Positions 38,401-53,400 of a stretch of 64,000 nucleotides of DNA are shown here, one piece after another. Source of the stretch: Capitella teleta (lineage: Eukaryota > Annelida > Polychaeta > Capitellidae); contig KB304598.1 of assembly GCA_000328365.1 (NCBI GenBank), positions 197,854 through 261,853 on the forward strand, written 5' to 3'. Position numbers and translations under genes: made by a program. A model generated the notes under the pieces. The model searched no databases. It had not been told where the DNA came from and saw only the letters and a program-made list of their open reading frames with translations. Each line of letters opens with the position of its first letter. The stretch's first letter is position 1.

Positions 38401-41400
38401 CGATCGGTTTACTATGAATTAATTTAAAGACTAATTAAAATACGACTTGTATACTCAGGGCAGAATAATTTTGAAGGTATTCCTTTATCGGAATTTAGAA
38501 TTGCTGAGATATCTTCTCTCTGATGGCTCTCGTGTTTACAAGAGAAATGTTTAGATGACATCACGCCGACATGAAATTGAACGCGAGGTGAAGGTGGAAT
38601 TATAAACCTATCAAATCCGGTGCGTCTATGATCTTGGAAACAGACTTCAGCAAGTGTGATGCCTTAAAGTGTGTCAAAGGTCAAAGGTATATCCGTCTTT
38701 TGCGATGCATGCATATTCTTTAAAGAGGACCTCTAGTTGTTTTGAATCATTAATTAACGTATGATAGAGGATACATCCCAAAAGACAAGTACACCTTTTG
38801 ACTGACATATTTTAGACAATACGCTTGTTGTGGGCTAATTCTTAGATACATCGAATTTGAGAGGTTTAAAATATCGCTTTCTTCTCGCGTTCGATTTCAT
38901 ACCGTCATGACGGCATATAAGTAATTCTCCTATTGTTAACAATGGGAACCGTCGAGTGAGCAGATCTTTCAGCAATTCTCATAAAAGAAATCTCGCACTC
39001 ATCTCGTTTCAAGCTATTCTGCCTGAGCGGAGCAGGAAATTCGTATTTTAATTTGTCTTGAATATCAATCACAGTTGACCAAATTTTTCGAAAATGGTTT
39101 ATCGTCACCCAATAAAGCCCACAGAACCGACCTAAAAAGGTTCCAAAATGAACAGAGGTCCTCTTTAATTCACTACTATTTAAAGAGATTCAGATCGAGG
39201 TCCTCGTTAAATGCTATTTTTATATAGGGAAAGCAAGATACGTCCCCTCTGAATTGCATTTCCCTTCCCTACCTACATGTATGAGTAGCGAGGGAACAAA
39301 ATAACATTCTTGCTAGAATTAAAGGCCATAATTATTCGTTTTCGTAGGTCAAGGTCGGAAGGCCATACCGGCCATAAAACCTTCGTAAGCCAATGAATAT
39401 AATTGTAACAATATTACGTCATTTGATGTTCAAATTCCCTAATTAGCGACATATATTCTGTTCGTTTGCTATCGACTATTTTATAGCTGGGTCGTATGCT
39501 TCAATGCTGAGCATAGGTTTATCCTAATTCCACAAGATGTAAGAACTGAAACATTGCTTACGTAATGGAAAATCGTCACAATTGACGCAACTGCCTAATA
39601 TACTTATCACAAATCGATTGCACATGCGCGGATGGTGCATTCTGGGATAACTTTCGAGCAAGAACTTAGAAGAAAACGGATTCCGAGACGTTAAATAAAA
39701 AGAAAATATCGCTCAATTTACCTGGAAAGGTTGGCAAACAATTATAAAGTATTCGGAAAAGTCACATGTATTATGATTGTGCTGTGAGATGCATATATAT
39801 TTATGCGAATGAATCATATCGAATCTGGTTCTAATTTCCGAAGCGATTGGGAACATGACGGGGCCGTTGAGCAAAACGTACGCGAGTTCTGCTGTAATTC
39901 TACAACTTACCCTTTAACATTTTGACCTTTGACCCTTTAACATTTTGACCTAGCTGCCCGCTATATCAGAATGAATTTAGGGATTAGTTATTTGTTTAGT
40001 TATGAAATTTGTTAGTTCTAATCTCAGCCACCTACTCATGGTCGGAATTTGAAGGAAGCTTTGCTATATCTCCATGCAAGGTTTTAGGATTGTCTGTGAA
40101 GGCATATTAAAGAAGAGAATGACTGTGTTTGTTTGTTCTGCCATTTAACACATAAATAGTCTAATATATCATTCTACTACCTTCATAGCCAAGCAGTTCA
40201 GTTGAATTTGTCAATATAATTATGATCGATACATCATCCAATGAGATCACAGAACTCGGTCATGTGACATGGGATATTGAGCAATCCCGCATCTGCGCAT
40301 TTGTTTTCGACTTGGTTGGCGGTTCTCCTCCCATTGATCTTGCTGTTCTATTTTCGAAATAACTGATACTTTTCAGTCTTATTTCGTTTCTTCCATTCGC
40401 TACAGAGTGATGGCCAAAATCACACAGAAGTCACCTAAATATAGGAGATGAATTTTCAAAATTTTGTTCACTTTCTTTCTCAAGCCCCTTGCTTCCATCG
40501 GATAATGTAAATGAGCCATAAAATTACTTGAGTATTGTAAAGCACACTGTTAATTAAACTTTGATAACATAAAATGTCATGAAATGCAAATGTTGGCACT
40601 TGGTACAACCCAATCACCAGCTGACGATTTTAATACATTGAATCGCTCTGAACTCCTCTTTTTCATTAAACTAAGATAAAACCGAGTTTATTTGATGGGA
40701 TAATTTAAAGAAACTTGGCTTATGGTAATGCAGGCAAAAAGGTCAGAGGTCAGAGGGGCTTTCTGAGGCGACAACTCCATTTGTCCTCGTATCTTGGCAA
40801 CGGAGACTATGGGCCATATTTGGAGCCACGTATACTGCCCCAGTATTGCCATGGCTTATCCCTGACACGAATTTAACCTATAAATATTGCCTTTTAATTT
40901 TAAGTTTATTTTAAATAAAATAAAATTTTAAATTTATTAACAATTAAACTGAACTAAACTACCCTGATGCAATGAGGCCTCGAGGATTAAATTACAAATT
41001 CAAAGAAAATAGTCCACCAAAAAAATAGATCCTACAACCATTAATCACAGAGTAAAAGAGGAAAAAATCAATGCGCAACCGTTGCTTTCGATGCACATCA
41101 AAGAAATGGGCCTCGCGGATGAATACCTAAAAGCAGTTCCGGGACTACTTCATGTCGCGCAATGACTTCCTATGTACAAAGCAAAGCCATTTCCTGTGCT
41201 TTTCTAGCTTCACTCGTTTTCTTAGCGAATCCGGATGACGGAGGGAGCGCGGCGAAATTTGGCGAAAGTGCTGGGTTAGGGAAGTTCTTGCGTAGTCGCC
41301 TGGGAGCGATGGTGTTTCGGATGTAGGTGAACTAGGACGTGTGTAATGGTGTGCACATGCCAAATGTGTGTATGTGTGGGTATATGTAGATTTTCTAACT

Positions 41401-44400
41401 TAGGTTTTGGGATTTGAAATCTCACGAAGGTTTTCGATCCAGTAAACTTTGGTTGAGGAAATAATCAGGCGATGTAAATGCATAAATGTTCCCAATGCGC
41501 ATGCACGAATTTGCTCAGAACTTAATATTTGTTTTATCAGCAATCAATGTCATCGTTTTGAAGGCCTCGTTTTAATAATCGATCTAATTGTTAGATTTCG
41601 ATTGTAGGCTGAACGCCCATGAGAATGTGAACACCGAGAGCTAAACATATAATTATAATAATAGTAAACAAAACGTAAATAAGGAACAAGTTTAGAGGAG
41701 GTCACATAATTATGTCATGCAGTAATAATGGCATTATATTACATAATGTAAATAGGGTTATGTCAGAAACGCGTTAAATTTATTCGGATTATACAGCCAG
41801 TGTAAAATCATTAAAATATAATGATCTTGATACCTCAAAATCGAATTAGGAATATAATTATTTCCTATCAATAAGTATAATACATGTACCAATGAAAAAA
41901 ACTTGATATATTAATTTAGGCAAAGAGAATTGACAGACTGCATGCGCCAGGATGAGAAAGGTGAAGACGGTGATTGGGAGAGAGAGAAAAAAAGACGCAG
42001 AATTGAACAAAAGAAGGGTGTGGGAAAGGGTGATGTTTTTGCATGGCATTAGACGGTCTCTGCCCGCAGTGAAGAGCACCTTTAAAGAGCTGGTCAAGAT
42101 GACCTCCTGGACATAACTGTCAAACGGGATTCGTTACCCACCACTCTGCGGTCTCTTCGACATCCTTGTGGTTATTTTATCAGAGGTCAATGACATTTCA
42201 CTGTGTAGTCATTAGAATAGAAATATATGAGAGGTTATTGCACGTGAAGGTCGTGGCAAATATGGTGCAATTGGCTGCGTAGAACTGTGCGATAGATCTG
42301 TGGCGCGATATGCCTCCTCGGCATGCTCACTCGTGCAAAAACCGGTTATACAGAGTGGGCCAAAAGTAGCCTATCTACACCATGTTAAAGATCTCAATGA
42401 TTTCCAATGGTGCAACGCATTTCTGAGAAAGTGTTACAAAACAGATCGAAGTGTAAAAATTACACAAAGATAACATAAATAAATACTAGGTATGGTTATT
42501 GTAACATGTCATGCTGCTATTCCTATCATTTCTATCCTAGTTTCACCAGCATTTATGCCTATTTATCTCAATTAATAGAGTGCACTCATCATTCCCGTGA
42601 TATTTCTACTTTTGCCGGCAAGCATGGCCCCGGAAAATGGATCAGCTTCATTGAACGCATAATTAAGGCAACGCTCTCGTACTATTGTTTTGTTTGAGAG
42701 TGCTATTATTGTGACAGTAGCAATGTTTATCTCCTAAAATCAAAATAAAGCAGAGAGTTTGTATTAACACGCCATACAAGGAATGACATTAAAATGTTCA
42801 ATTTTATTAATAATTGCATTTAATATGCAATATAAAAACATATTATGAAGTGTCATAGACACTTTAATGCTCGTTCAGGGGCTCATCTGATCTAGCTCTC
42901 TTTGCGATCACTCACCTCTTGCATTTAAATGTTCCCCCATGCAAAATTGACTTTTTACTTGATTTTGTTTTGCATAAATGGGCGCAAAATCACATAGTCA
43001 GTTCATACCAGGTAGTTATTTCTAGAAATAATTGATGCATTTTGGCCAATTTTAGAGTTTTGTTTTTAACATGAAATACGTAGATATACTATTTTTGGCC
43101 CACTCTGTATAAGAAGACAATTAATTGAAAATAGTCCTATACACTCGAAATGGCTACTTTTGGCCCAGTCTGTATCAGCACGAAGGCACCTGAATTGTAT
43201 TATAACACAGACCTATAGTTCTGATAAAGCAAAGGCGGAGAGCTCGAAAATAGGATAACGATAAAATCAGTACTTCTTTTGCAGATGGACACTATCTAGA
43301 ATTTAGTCTTGTATGACATAAATCAATTTCATTGCTGTGCAACAAGAACCAGAATCTTGTGTCGGTACTTCAAGATACCACTAGTGTCCAACGCAATGTT
43401 CGCCATTGTTATGAATCACTTGTAAGTAGTTGAAGTTGGAAGAATGCAAATAAAACTCACGATCATGAATGCACCTCAGAATACAGAAGCATTGGGAACG
43501 CAACATAAGAATGTCCTCTTGCGGTCCATATATAATTATATGCACATACTTATTTGTGAATTAACTATCATTTTTTTTCATTATACCATCATATCTCTGA
43601 AACGTATTGGGCAAGTGTGAGGCTTTCGCGTTTCAAAGAAGATTCAGATCCTTGTAAATTCGAAAGCGACGTTTTCGGTTTAGCCTTAAGTGAAAAAGTT
43701 GGTGTTACACTCACTTTTTATCGACTAAAGTTCCCTTGATGTCAATGCAGTCGACCACCCGCCGGCGGTGTCCTAAAATATCGATATATCGACGAGCTTT
43801 GCGCATATTCTTCCCCTGAAATTCCATACATTCTGTCCAGTTGCCCACTTTGTACTGGAAGTTAGTATGTCTATGGTCTTCGCACTCTTCTCTGCGAGGG
43901 CACATCATAGTTTCAAAAAGGCGATTGCAATTCGCACCGTCATTCTCAGGAGCTGACACCACTAGTTTAAATCTGGCTCGATTTTTTACCCAGCAAGAAT
44001 TGCATTCTGTCCAGGGGCCATAACTTGCGGTGGTTACACAATCTCTTCGACAGGACTGTCGACATGGACGCTCTGTGATTGGTCGCTTGTGAAAGTGTTC
44101 ACAGACCATCTCGTACGACGAGATGCTGCCGCACTTAGACACACACGAAGCATTGCGACGCTGTATCCCGGCGTCTTCTTCACACGGCTGGCGACCACGA
44201 TGAGGCAAACACGGCGACCAATCGTCTATCTTCCACATGTACTGGTCACGGTGGTGTTCACATACGCGAAAACAAGGCATCGATGAGATGGGCTCAGAGC
44301 TCGCCGGGCAGTATTTGACGTCAGTGGCGTTGACCCCGTTTGACCCCACGCACCAAATCTCGCGAGACATGGTGCCACCAGGGCCACAGAAGTGGTGCTG

Positions 44401-47400
44401 GCATTCATCCCATAATCCTGTCAAAATATAAAGAAAGAACCTCAAAATTCATGTGGTTGAAAGTATTGCGAATGTTCAATTGCATGCTTGACATATATTC
44501 CAGTTTACAACATGGGCCAGGAGTGCAAACAGCGTCCTAACGTTTTAGCAGATTGCAGCAATTCCTCCGAGACAATTATCGAATGGAGAGGAGCCGAGAA
44601 ACCTACGCTGCCGTCAATAATTAGCTCCACAGCACGCAAGCTGACAAGCGCACAGTTTTCCTGTCATGCCATACACGTACCGTTTCCATGGAGATAAGAT
44701 AGAAAGAATTGCATAATTGTCAATTTCCACCACGGCGGGTCTAATCGAGCGTTAAGCTGGAATTATCGCTCACCAAAAATACGAGACACAACCTACGAAT
44801 TGCAAGAAATGAGCGAGATATTGAAAGATGAAAGAGGAAGGTCTGCCAGGGAAGTAGCAGCGATGTTAGATGGAGTAGGAAACAGATAAGATGCTCACTC
44901 TCAGAGGTTGGTTCAGAATAATAGGCTATTCACAACGAGGCTCCATCACCGTAACGTCCTGACAATTCTCTTAAAGGCGACGGACAATGAGGTGTCGAGC
45001 ATGTGACGTCATCGCAATACTTTTGGACAAGAATGAAATGTTGATTCAATCATATTCTGGATCTCCAGAGCATGCATCATTCCATTCAGATACAGAAGAA
45101 GTGATGTCATCATCATACCATTGCTATGTAATGCAGATTGGCATAACGTCCGAGTGTCAATGCATCAATCAGAGTTTTATGAAGAGCTAGACCAGTGATG
45201 CAACAAATTTGCATCCGATATTGACACTTAACAAAGCAAGATGGACACAGAGAATCAAATTGATGTACCGAGATGTTGCCTGAGACATGCAGCAATGGAT
45301 TATTATTTTATTTTAAATGAATAATATGTAGTTATGGCTGTCCAAGGGCCTTGCCATCATTGTTGCATGTCATTCGTCATGATGCACAGGTATGAGGCAG
45401 CGTAAGCCTGATACATTACAATGCCCCCTTTCATTCAACCATTAGCAGAGTATGGAAGGCCAGAACAAATAAGGATGTGCGTGACTTCATATTCGGCATG
45501 CCATACCTACTGGGATCATTCGTTTCCAGAGGAAGGAAAAGGGGCGTGCGGTTTCAAAGCGAACCGAGGTTTTTTTTTTCATTTTTTTTTTTTCATCTTT
45601 TTTTAATCGTGAATAGACCAGGTCGAGTGAGTTTGCTTTTTGTTCTCATTTCTAACAGATCGACGGATGCGCACATATGATGTTCGGTTGCCAACCCTGC
45701 ACGTTGTTTTTCTACATAGGGGTGCAATGGTGTTTGCAGATTTCCAGGAGGAAAGCGTCATCTGAGACGAACCCTCAGTAAGAAAAAAGCGAAACAACCA
45801 ACAAAAAAACTACAAAAAAAAAAAACAAAAAAAACCAAAAAACGCCATACAGCACATGTAGTGTCCAACACATGCCACTTCACAATGTGTGCATTTTCAA
45901 AATACACGTGGCTCCAAAGACAAAAAAAAAAAAAATCCTCAATCGGTTTAGAATTGTAATTTCAAAGGGGAAGAATCCTTGGCATTGGGTGTTGTATCTC
46001 TTCAACTACAGACATACCAGCTTGCAGCGACAGCCTTGACTCATGGTGATAAAAACAATAATTTCAGGTGATTCTATATAGGTGGTAATATTTGATTACT
46101 ATAACCATTATTGTAAAATAATAAGTCATAAAAAGATTGTAAAATAAAGGAAATACAACCCCTCTAAGATTTCAAAGACGTCATAATTATTATGAAAGTG
46201 CCCTTATTAAGTATAAAACACATTTGCACGGTGGCATTGTAAAAATCTGACAATTGAACGTGATTAGCTACTTTTGAAACTCATGCCGAGTGCTGTGATT
46301 GGCTGATGCAGATGCACCACGTGACTAATGGTTGCAACCGGATGCCTCTATTCATTCAGATTCTCCTGCCTCGAAGACATTCGCACATCACACCGATTGA
46401 TGAATATCTGTTCAATTATTCATGCCTTTCCCCACAGATATACTTTGATGTTGTCATTGAGATGAATTCGTCACCTTTTTTTTACGCCCATGAATTTGTC
46501 CTGGATAACATCACAACAGACGACACGTGCCCCTAATTCATTCACAGAAGGTGTTAAATCGTGCAAATGTTAATTCTTGAGTGTTGAATCAAATACACAA
46601 ATAATAATATTTTCATATTCGGTCATACATGTACAATTTATTGTATAACTTTGCTTGGTTAAGTCGAGACGGAATTATATATTGGACTTTTTCATCTGAC
46701 TTCGAAAAATCGAATATTCATTTTTAGACAAAACACGGCGAAGCAAACCGTCTGGGAGATCATACACGAACGCCGATGGCAAGGGGAGCTAACAGGCCCG
46801 AGGAACGTTACAGGAACGTTAAAAATAAGTCTCCACGGATCGCATTTCTGGTTGGGTAGCGACGGATGAATGAGTTCTTTTTGCGGGAGAAAGGGACCGA
46901 TGCAGTGAATCAAGAACATCTATTAGGCGAGTTCTGTTGGAGATAACCCCAATGACATGCTTCCGACCCTTTACATTCACTGCCGATGACGAATCACTCC
47001 GCAGGGAGGCCAGTTTGCAGTTATCTCCCGGTGCTAAAGAAAAGAGTTCGACGATTTTGGAATGAGAGCCTGACCGAGGAGGCATTGATGATTTGTGGTG
47101 AGGGAGGAGGTGGAGGAGGAGAAAGGAAAAAGGAGGAAAGCGTGTGAGGAAAAGGGCGAGAATGAATGAATGACCAAGAAAGAGGAAAGCATGACATAGA
47201 AGAAACATGAGATTGTAACCATGGCAACAGAGGGGTAATTAATGCAACCATGGCAACAGGTGAGGAATGTCAAGTACTTTCGTTGATTAGCAGGAAGCCA
47301 CCTGAAGCGAGTTCTTCAAAGGCACAAACTTATTTCGTTCCCAGAATCAAGTGACAACGCTCCAAAGACAAGGAAACGCCGAGCTGAGTCTACATGCAAT

Positions 47401-50400
47401 CAATTGCCAACCCACTCCTCTGCCACCTTAACACTGACAAACGCTTCCATTGTGTCAAGATTCGTTTGAAATAATTGACAACAGGAGCCCTCATTCACAG
47501 CGAAAATGAATTTTGCGATGGGATTGAGGCGATAATAGGCATTATTTATGATGGATTATGGTAAGATGAGCATAGTATTGGTCGACGGAGGTGATTTTCT
47601 GCAGATATTGTTTTTATTAGGAATCCATGGATATTTTTTGGTTGTCATTATAGTGGCAGTTAAATTATGTTCTGTGGATTAATGTTACTTTGATCACGTG
47701 TCATCGCGTTTGATGGGGTCTAATGGGTCGTAATGATCAATTAGCATGGGTGCTCATAGGTAGGATATATTACGGTCGTCTGTGTAATGCTGAACGCACC
47801 ATTTTGTGGGATGACTTGCAAATGTATAAACCAGGTATAATTTTTCAATCATAATACAGCTAGAGTGCACATTTTTTTAATGCCACAATCACTTGATACA
47901 AAGTCAAGTGAAGACTCACATACCATGAAGAATACACTGACCGCTGAGAAACCTACCATGCTATACAGACCTTGTCTGATAGACAGCGATTCTCTCTTTT
48001 GCATGTACCAAACGCGCCATCCAAATATGTCATGTCACAATCATTGCAAACGAATATACATAAAACGTCAAATCTCCCGGATCTTTCCCATTAATTCAAT
48101 TGTCTTATCCCGTCAGCTTTCTTTGTTGTCTCTTGTTTTTGACCGGCCATAATGCATCCTATCTTTCTACAATTGGCCACTTATGTTTGTCCATTGTTGA
48201 CTCCATCGTTGTGGGTGTTTCTGCGTGGACTTTTAAAGGTGATTATTATAATTTTATTATCATTTCTCCCAATGTACGTGAATTTATTATATTTTGCCAC
48301 TCTGCAATACTTGCAACCTTCGGTAAAACGTTTCTCCCATTAGGTCTTTCTTTTTTCGGCTATTCGCGAGATGATGCTTTTCCCCTTCTATTCGATGCAC
48401 TTTCCGTGAGCAAATTTCGTTAAAAATTTTGCTTGTCTGCAGACATTTTTACATCAAAAATTCAAGTTATTTTGACCTTCTGGTATGTGGATTGTTGAAG
48501 TACATCTATCAATGTCTCACTGTATTTACACCATTTAAATATAGAAATTGATACATTCCAGTTGTTCTTGTATGCCATAAACAGTTCCACACACCACCCG
48601 GTCACAATCATTCAGGCACAATTACCACACTTACTCTAATGTCTTTTATAAATCACGTCTCCATAAATACATATTTACATGACGCCATAATCATGATTAT
48701 AAAAACGTGTCTGATTCAGATCGTTCACCTGAGATGCTAGACGTCATAAAACCCAAGAATATAACATAAGGTGACGCAAATAGGGACGTCAGCACCTTAT
48801 ATCATTGATCAATCACCAACGTATAGATTGATTATCTTCGCAGTTTCATAATTGATCGGAGCATTGAATGAGCTTGGTCCTGTCTTTATTGACTTAATGG
48901 CACCGAATGCTCTCCTTGATAACAGCACATTGGCTCAGCACTTGAACGTTTGCTGTATCAGAAAAATATATTTAAATGTCACGTCCCTCGGGGGTAACAA
49001 ATACACCACCATTTAATAGCACCTGCAATTGTTACTTCTTTATTCTCGTAACAATAGGAGACACATGCATAAGGAAGTCACCATGTTTTTCCACATTTAT
49101 TTTACTCGTATTACTTATTTGGTGCTGAAATAAACCAGTGCTGAGCACATTGCCAGCTGTTTAATCAAATGCTGTACGGTTTCATCATGAAGGTAATGAG
49201 TCCAAACGGGTTTGTCGTCGACCTACCAGGAACTCAACCGTTCATGATTCCCGATGCAGTGATAGGTTTATTGGGTTATAATGAAACGCTTAATCATTAA
49301 GTAAGATATTGTTCTTGCGTAGAGCACACAGCCAGGCTGATCCATCACTGGGCGGCCTCAGAGCGTCGGTTTCTTGGTCAAAACAATCCGTCTTAGGCCG
49401 CAAATCCCATCCATTGATTGTGCAAAAGGAAAGAGCTTTCAGCTGGCTTCAAAAAATCCCCTGATCCAATGGATTGATTGATTGAATGATTGATTGATTG
49501 ATTGAACCGCGAGATAGATACACAGTCCGGATGACTGATGACAACATCAGAGAATGAACAGCATTTTGTTTAGAGCCATTTATATTTTTCAATTAGGCCA
49601 CTGATCTTTGACCTGGCCTAATTTGATACGGCCTCGATTACGGATGTCGTTAGGATTAAGGTAAGCTGTGACTAAGGTTTACACACGGTTAAGTTACCCA
49701 CACTTCTCAAAACACACAGATCCCATTTCTGTCACGTTTCTGTGATAGTTGATTGATGCCCTTATAGTTTCACTTTCCTGTTACAACGCGTGTCTGTTAA
49801 TCACGAATAACACATCTGTTTATTCTGTGTCATTGTGTGTTAGCCTTGATGTATAAATGTCTCTATACTTTGCTCCCTGATCTCAGATTCTTCGAAATTC
49901 CCACAGACGAACAATTTTGCCAGCCAGTGTGGAGCCAACAAGCATACTGTGAAGAGAGGAGGGCTCCGCATTATGTCACCAGCTACCAATTAGTATAAAA
50001 ACGCTATAATTCATCTTGGTGATTATTTCTGTTGCAAATTAATTTTCTGGTGCATATTGCGGTTCGTTTGCTACTTGTATGGTTCGTTAAGCGCTGTCTC
50101 ATTGCCGCGCGAAAAACATCTCGCCTAACTCATACACATATAGTGTATATATCAGATGTGTAACTTATTATTCACCTTCTTCTTCCGTCGAATATCCATA
50201 TTTGGTTATCACAATCACCGTTCGTAAGTGAGAGTGGTGTCTTCCAATCCTTCGACTGATTTATTGCATATTCTCGGGAGCGTCTCCGAAACGCTTCATC
50301 CAAAGAACGATTGGTCGATGTCATTTCCAAGCGGCCTCTGATTGCGCTAAGCACGGATAATCAGTCCGGTAGTTAATTAACATGGTCATTACCGACGGCT

Positions 50401-53400
50401 CAGCCGATGACTTTGATCTTATGCAATGGATAGATAAAGGTTAAATTCTAAAACCCATTTGTTATCTCACTTCTTTAGGATTTGCATAGTGGTCAATCCC
50501 TAGCTGGGTTCACCCATCCGTTAATATACAATCACTGCCTTGCATTAATTGTACAAATATGTAACCCTCCCCCACATCGATAATTCTTCCTTAGCCCTGC
50601 CAATATCTCCCCTGTTTTCCCTTCCACTCCAGCTATGTGCCCTTCACGATGGGAGGCAGCAGAGGAGCAAATGACGCGCTGTACGTGCAATTGGGCATAA
50701 TGTTAGGTCATCACGACAGTAGCTCGCCTTGATTCGTCAGGAGCGTCTCTAATCCATGTTCATGATGTATTGACATTATGTAATCGCACAACTGTAAACC
50801 AGATTACTGTATGAAAATGGAGGCATGTTGTTTGGCCAACTTAGAGCAAAATAATCATTCAACCGCCACCCAAACGAGACATTCAATGAGATCGTATTTC
50901 ACTCGGTACGCAAATAGGGATGACTCAGATGTCGTTCTTGTTAAACTGGCACACCGAGATTCAAAAGAGGTTCCAAAATCTAGGTCCACATTGGAAGTTG
51001 CTTCTTCATAGTGTACAACATCACAATAAAACATGCCCAATCAAATGAATCAGGAACACCAAGAATCTTGGCCATGGGTTCACAGGTGCAGTGTAACATA
51101 ATCTAATGAAATTAACTTCCTGTACAACAATAAAATAACGGGGGAAAAGGAAATTCAAAGGAAGAAATCTTTTTGAAGAAATAATAAAGAGGAAGCCCGT
51201 TGTTTGTCGTATGATCACGCGCATGTTTAATGACTGAGATCATTACGGAACAACAAGATTGCGGGATAAAGCCTGATTGCCGAAGAAAGTATTTTTACGT
51301 TTCACACTAAATGACGTCACATTTAGCCTTTCTGTTCTAAACAAAAAATAAAAGCGAAAAAAAAAAAAAAAAACCAAATGAAATTGATGTCGTGCAGCAT
51401 GGATAGGTGAGAAATAGCAGCAGTTGAGGGTTCTAATGGGAATATCTTGCCCACTCGGCAGTGAATGACTGGCCAACAATGGTCGAGATGGCAGAATACT
51501 GTGACATTCTCTACGCCATTGTCACCCCGCATAAAGGCATTCAGGTTGATAGCCACTAAAAAGGAAGCGCGATTGATTTCTCTGCAGTCCATTGTGGCGG
51601 CGAGGGCGCTAAAAATAATTGCACTGATTGATATTACGTTATATAGGTGCACGAGGAAGAAATTGGAGCAGGATGAGGATGAGGAGGACCACCAGGAGGA
51701 AGGGGGAGGAGGAGGAGGAAGAGAAACAAAAAGGAGATATGGAAATACCATGTTAGCCACACTATAAAAGGGGTGATCCGAATTATTTGCCTGCCTGCGA
51801 TAACGGACAACTTTTTTTTTTTCACCGAGATTCATTTCTTGTTCGTTTCATTAAGACGATATAAGGTTTCAGCGCTGATTATAGGGAGATTTGATCGGAA
51901 AGTGATAAGAGACGAGGCCAAAGCTGATAAGAGCCAAGTCGGTGATGACGCTTTTTATGGTCGTTAATGGATACTCTTTTATGAGAGTAAATGGAAAAAT
52001 AATGCAGCCAAGGCTGAAGGCACCGATGCCAATGATCTGATTAAAGTTGCTATTGTTAAACATAACGCTCAGGTGAAGCGTGTGTCTCGGCGGTGAACCA
52101 GGCGAAAATGGCATTTATGCGAGGGTATAGGCAAGGGCAAAGCGTCACGAGTTAATGATATCATTATTTAGAAATTTGCTTCGCAACTTTCTGCCAACTT
52201 CTTGGTCGAGTTACCAGCTGAGTCACATAATTATTGATGACATCAGAGTTGAAATAAATGTGGAGTTAGAAGCTCTCTCTCTCTCCCTCTCTGGGTAGCC
52301 ACATTTCTATTAATGTACATCTGGTTGGATGTACTCCAAGGTTGCCTCACTCACTGGGGTCACATGAGTGCATCAATATCATTCAGATCTTTCTCAATCT
52401 CAGGCTGATGGGATTTGCTTTTGATAGAATGAAGCCAGTTCTGTTCCCCTAATCCGGTCGAGAGGGAGGCAATTTGCGGTACGCGTATTGGCACAATAAG
52501 TGCACCCAGACAAGACGTACACCGCCTATAGGGGTACGTTTACATTACCCCTGTAGTTTCCCTTGTAGTTACCACTCCGCTACCAATACCCCTTGTCCAA
52601 CAATAAAAAAACACACGTGCTGCCCGTCTCTTCAAATGGGTCAAGTATGGTCAACCAAAAGGGAGAGGAATGGGCGAATATGGGTGGCCAAAGGTGCAAT
52701 AATGACATCCCGAAAGGCAATTTTCTGAGCCGTTAGCATTGGAATGGAAAGGGCTCTATGTGATTGCTGCAATTGTATTGGAACTGAGGGGCTAGCAAGA
52801 CCCGCAGAGCACATGTGCCGTTTGTCCCACATAAGCACGTGGTGATGTATACCTGGTAGCTCAGGTGGTCCGTTCTGCCATGGCTTTCTGTGGAGACATG
52901 AATTTGAGACTTGAGAGGTTTATCCTGGATTCCTCTGACTGCTGTGTTCGTTAGGATTACACTGAGCGATAAAAGAGGGCGATGATCCGGTGATGGAATG
53001 CTCAGAGCACTTCTTCGGTCAAAGGTCATGGGAGAATAAATCGTGGCACCGTTAAGGGTAATCCCCCAGCTGCTGCCTGTCGCCAATGCAACTCAATAAA
53101 TATGAATGTGCTATTCTGGGGTCTGTCGCCGATGATCTCAAACCTTCGCTTAGTGGTTGAATGGCATGTTAGGATTCTATAAGACTAAAGTCAAAAGCGG
53201 CGGAGTGACACTTTTAATTGATTGTTAATTTTACAATTTAAATGCATTGAGAAAGCTGTCGAATGAATCTTTGTTATCCTATCGTTAAAAAAAAGTATAT
53301 TCTTGTTCAGGTCGCTTTTTTGTCCGCTGCTTGCTAATTACGCCAAAGCTGTGAGTCCGCGATCTTCACGCCGATGAGAAAATTATCGTCATTGATCGAC

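Larger units (their letters stand above)
35244..43714. other. THSD7-like intron 2 (8.5 kb)
   Basis: Contains the LINE at 35.4-37.2 kb with its inserted repeat and the assembly gap, plus the Tc1-like foldback at 42351-43172. From about 37.3 to 42.3 kb I see no coding sequence, only AT-rich DNA and a 22-bp direct repeat (cctttaacattttgacctt..., about 39911-39950). Confidence 0.55.

Noticed and set aside
47865-48423. Overlapping hydrophobic plus-strand frames
   Set aside because: Pyrimidine-rich AT DNA; the hydrophobicity comes from composition.
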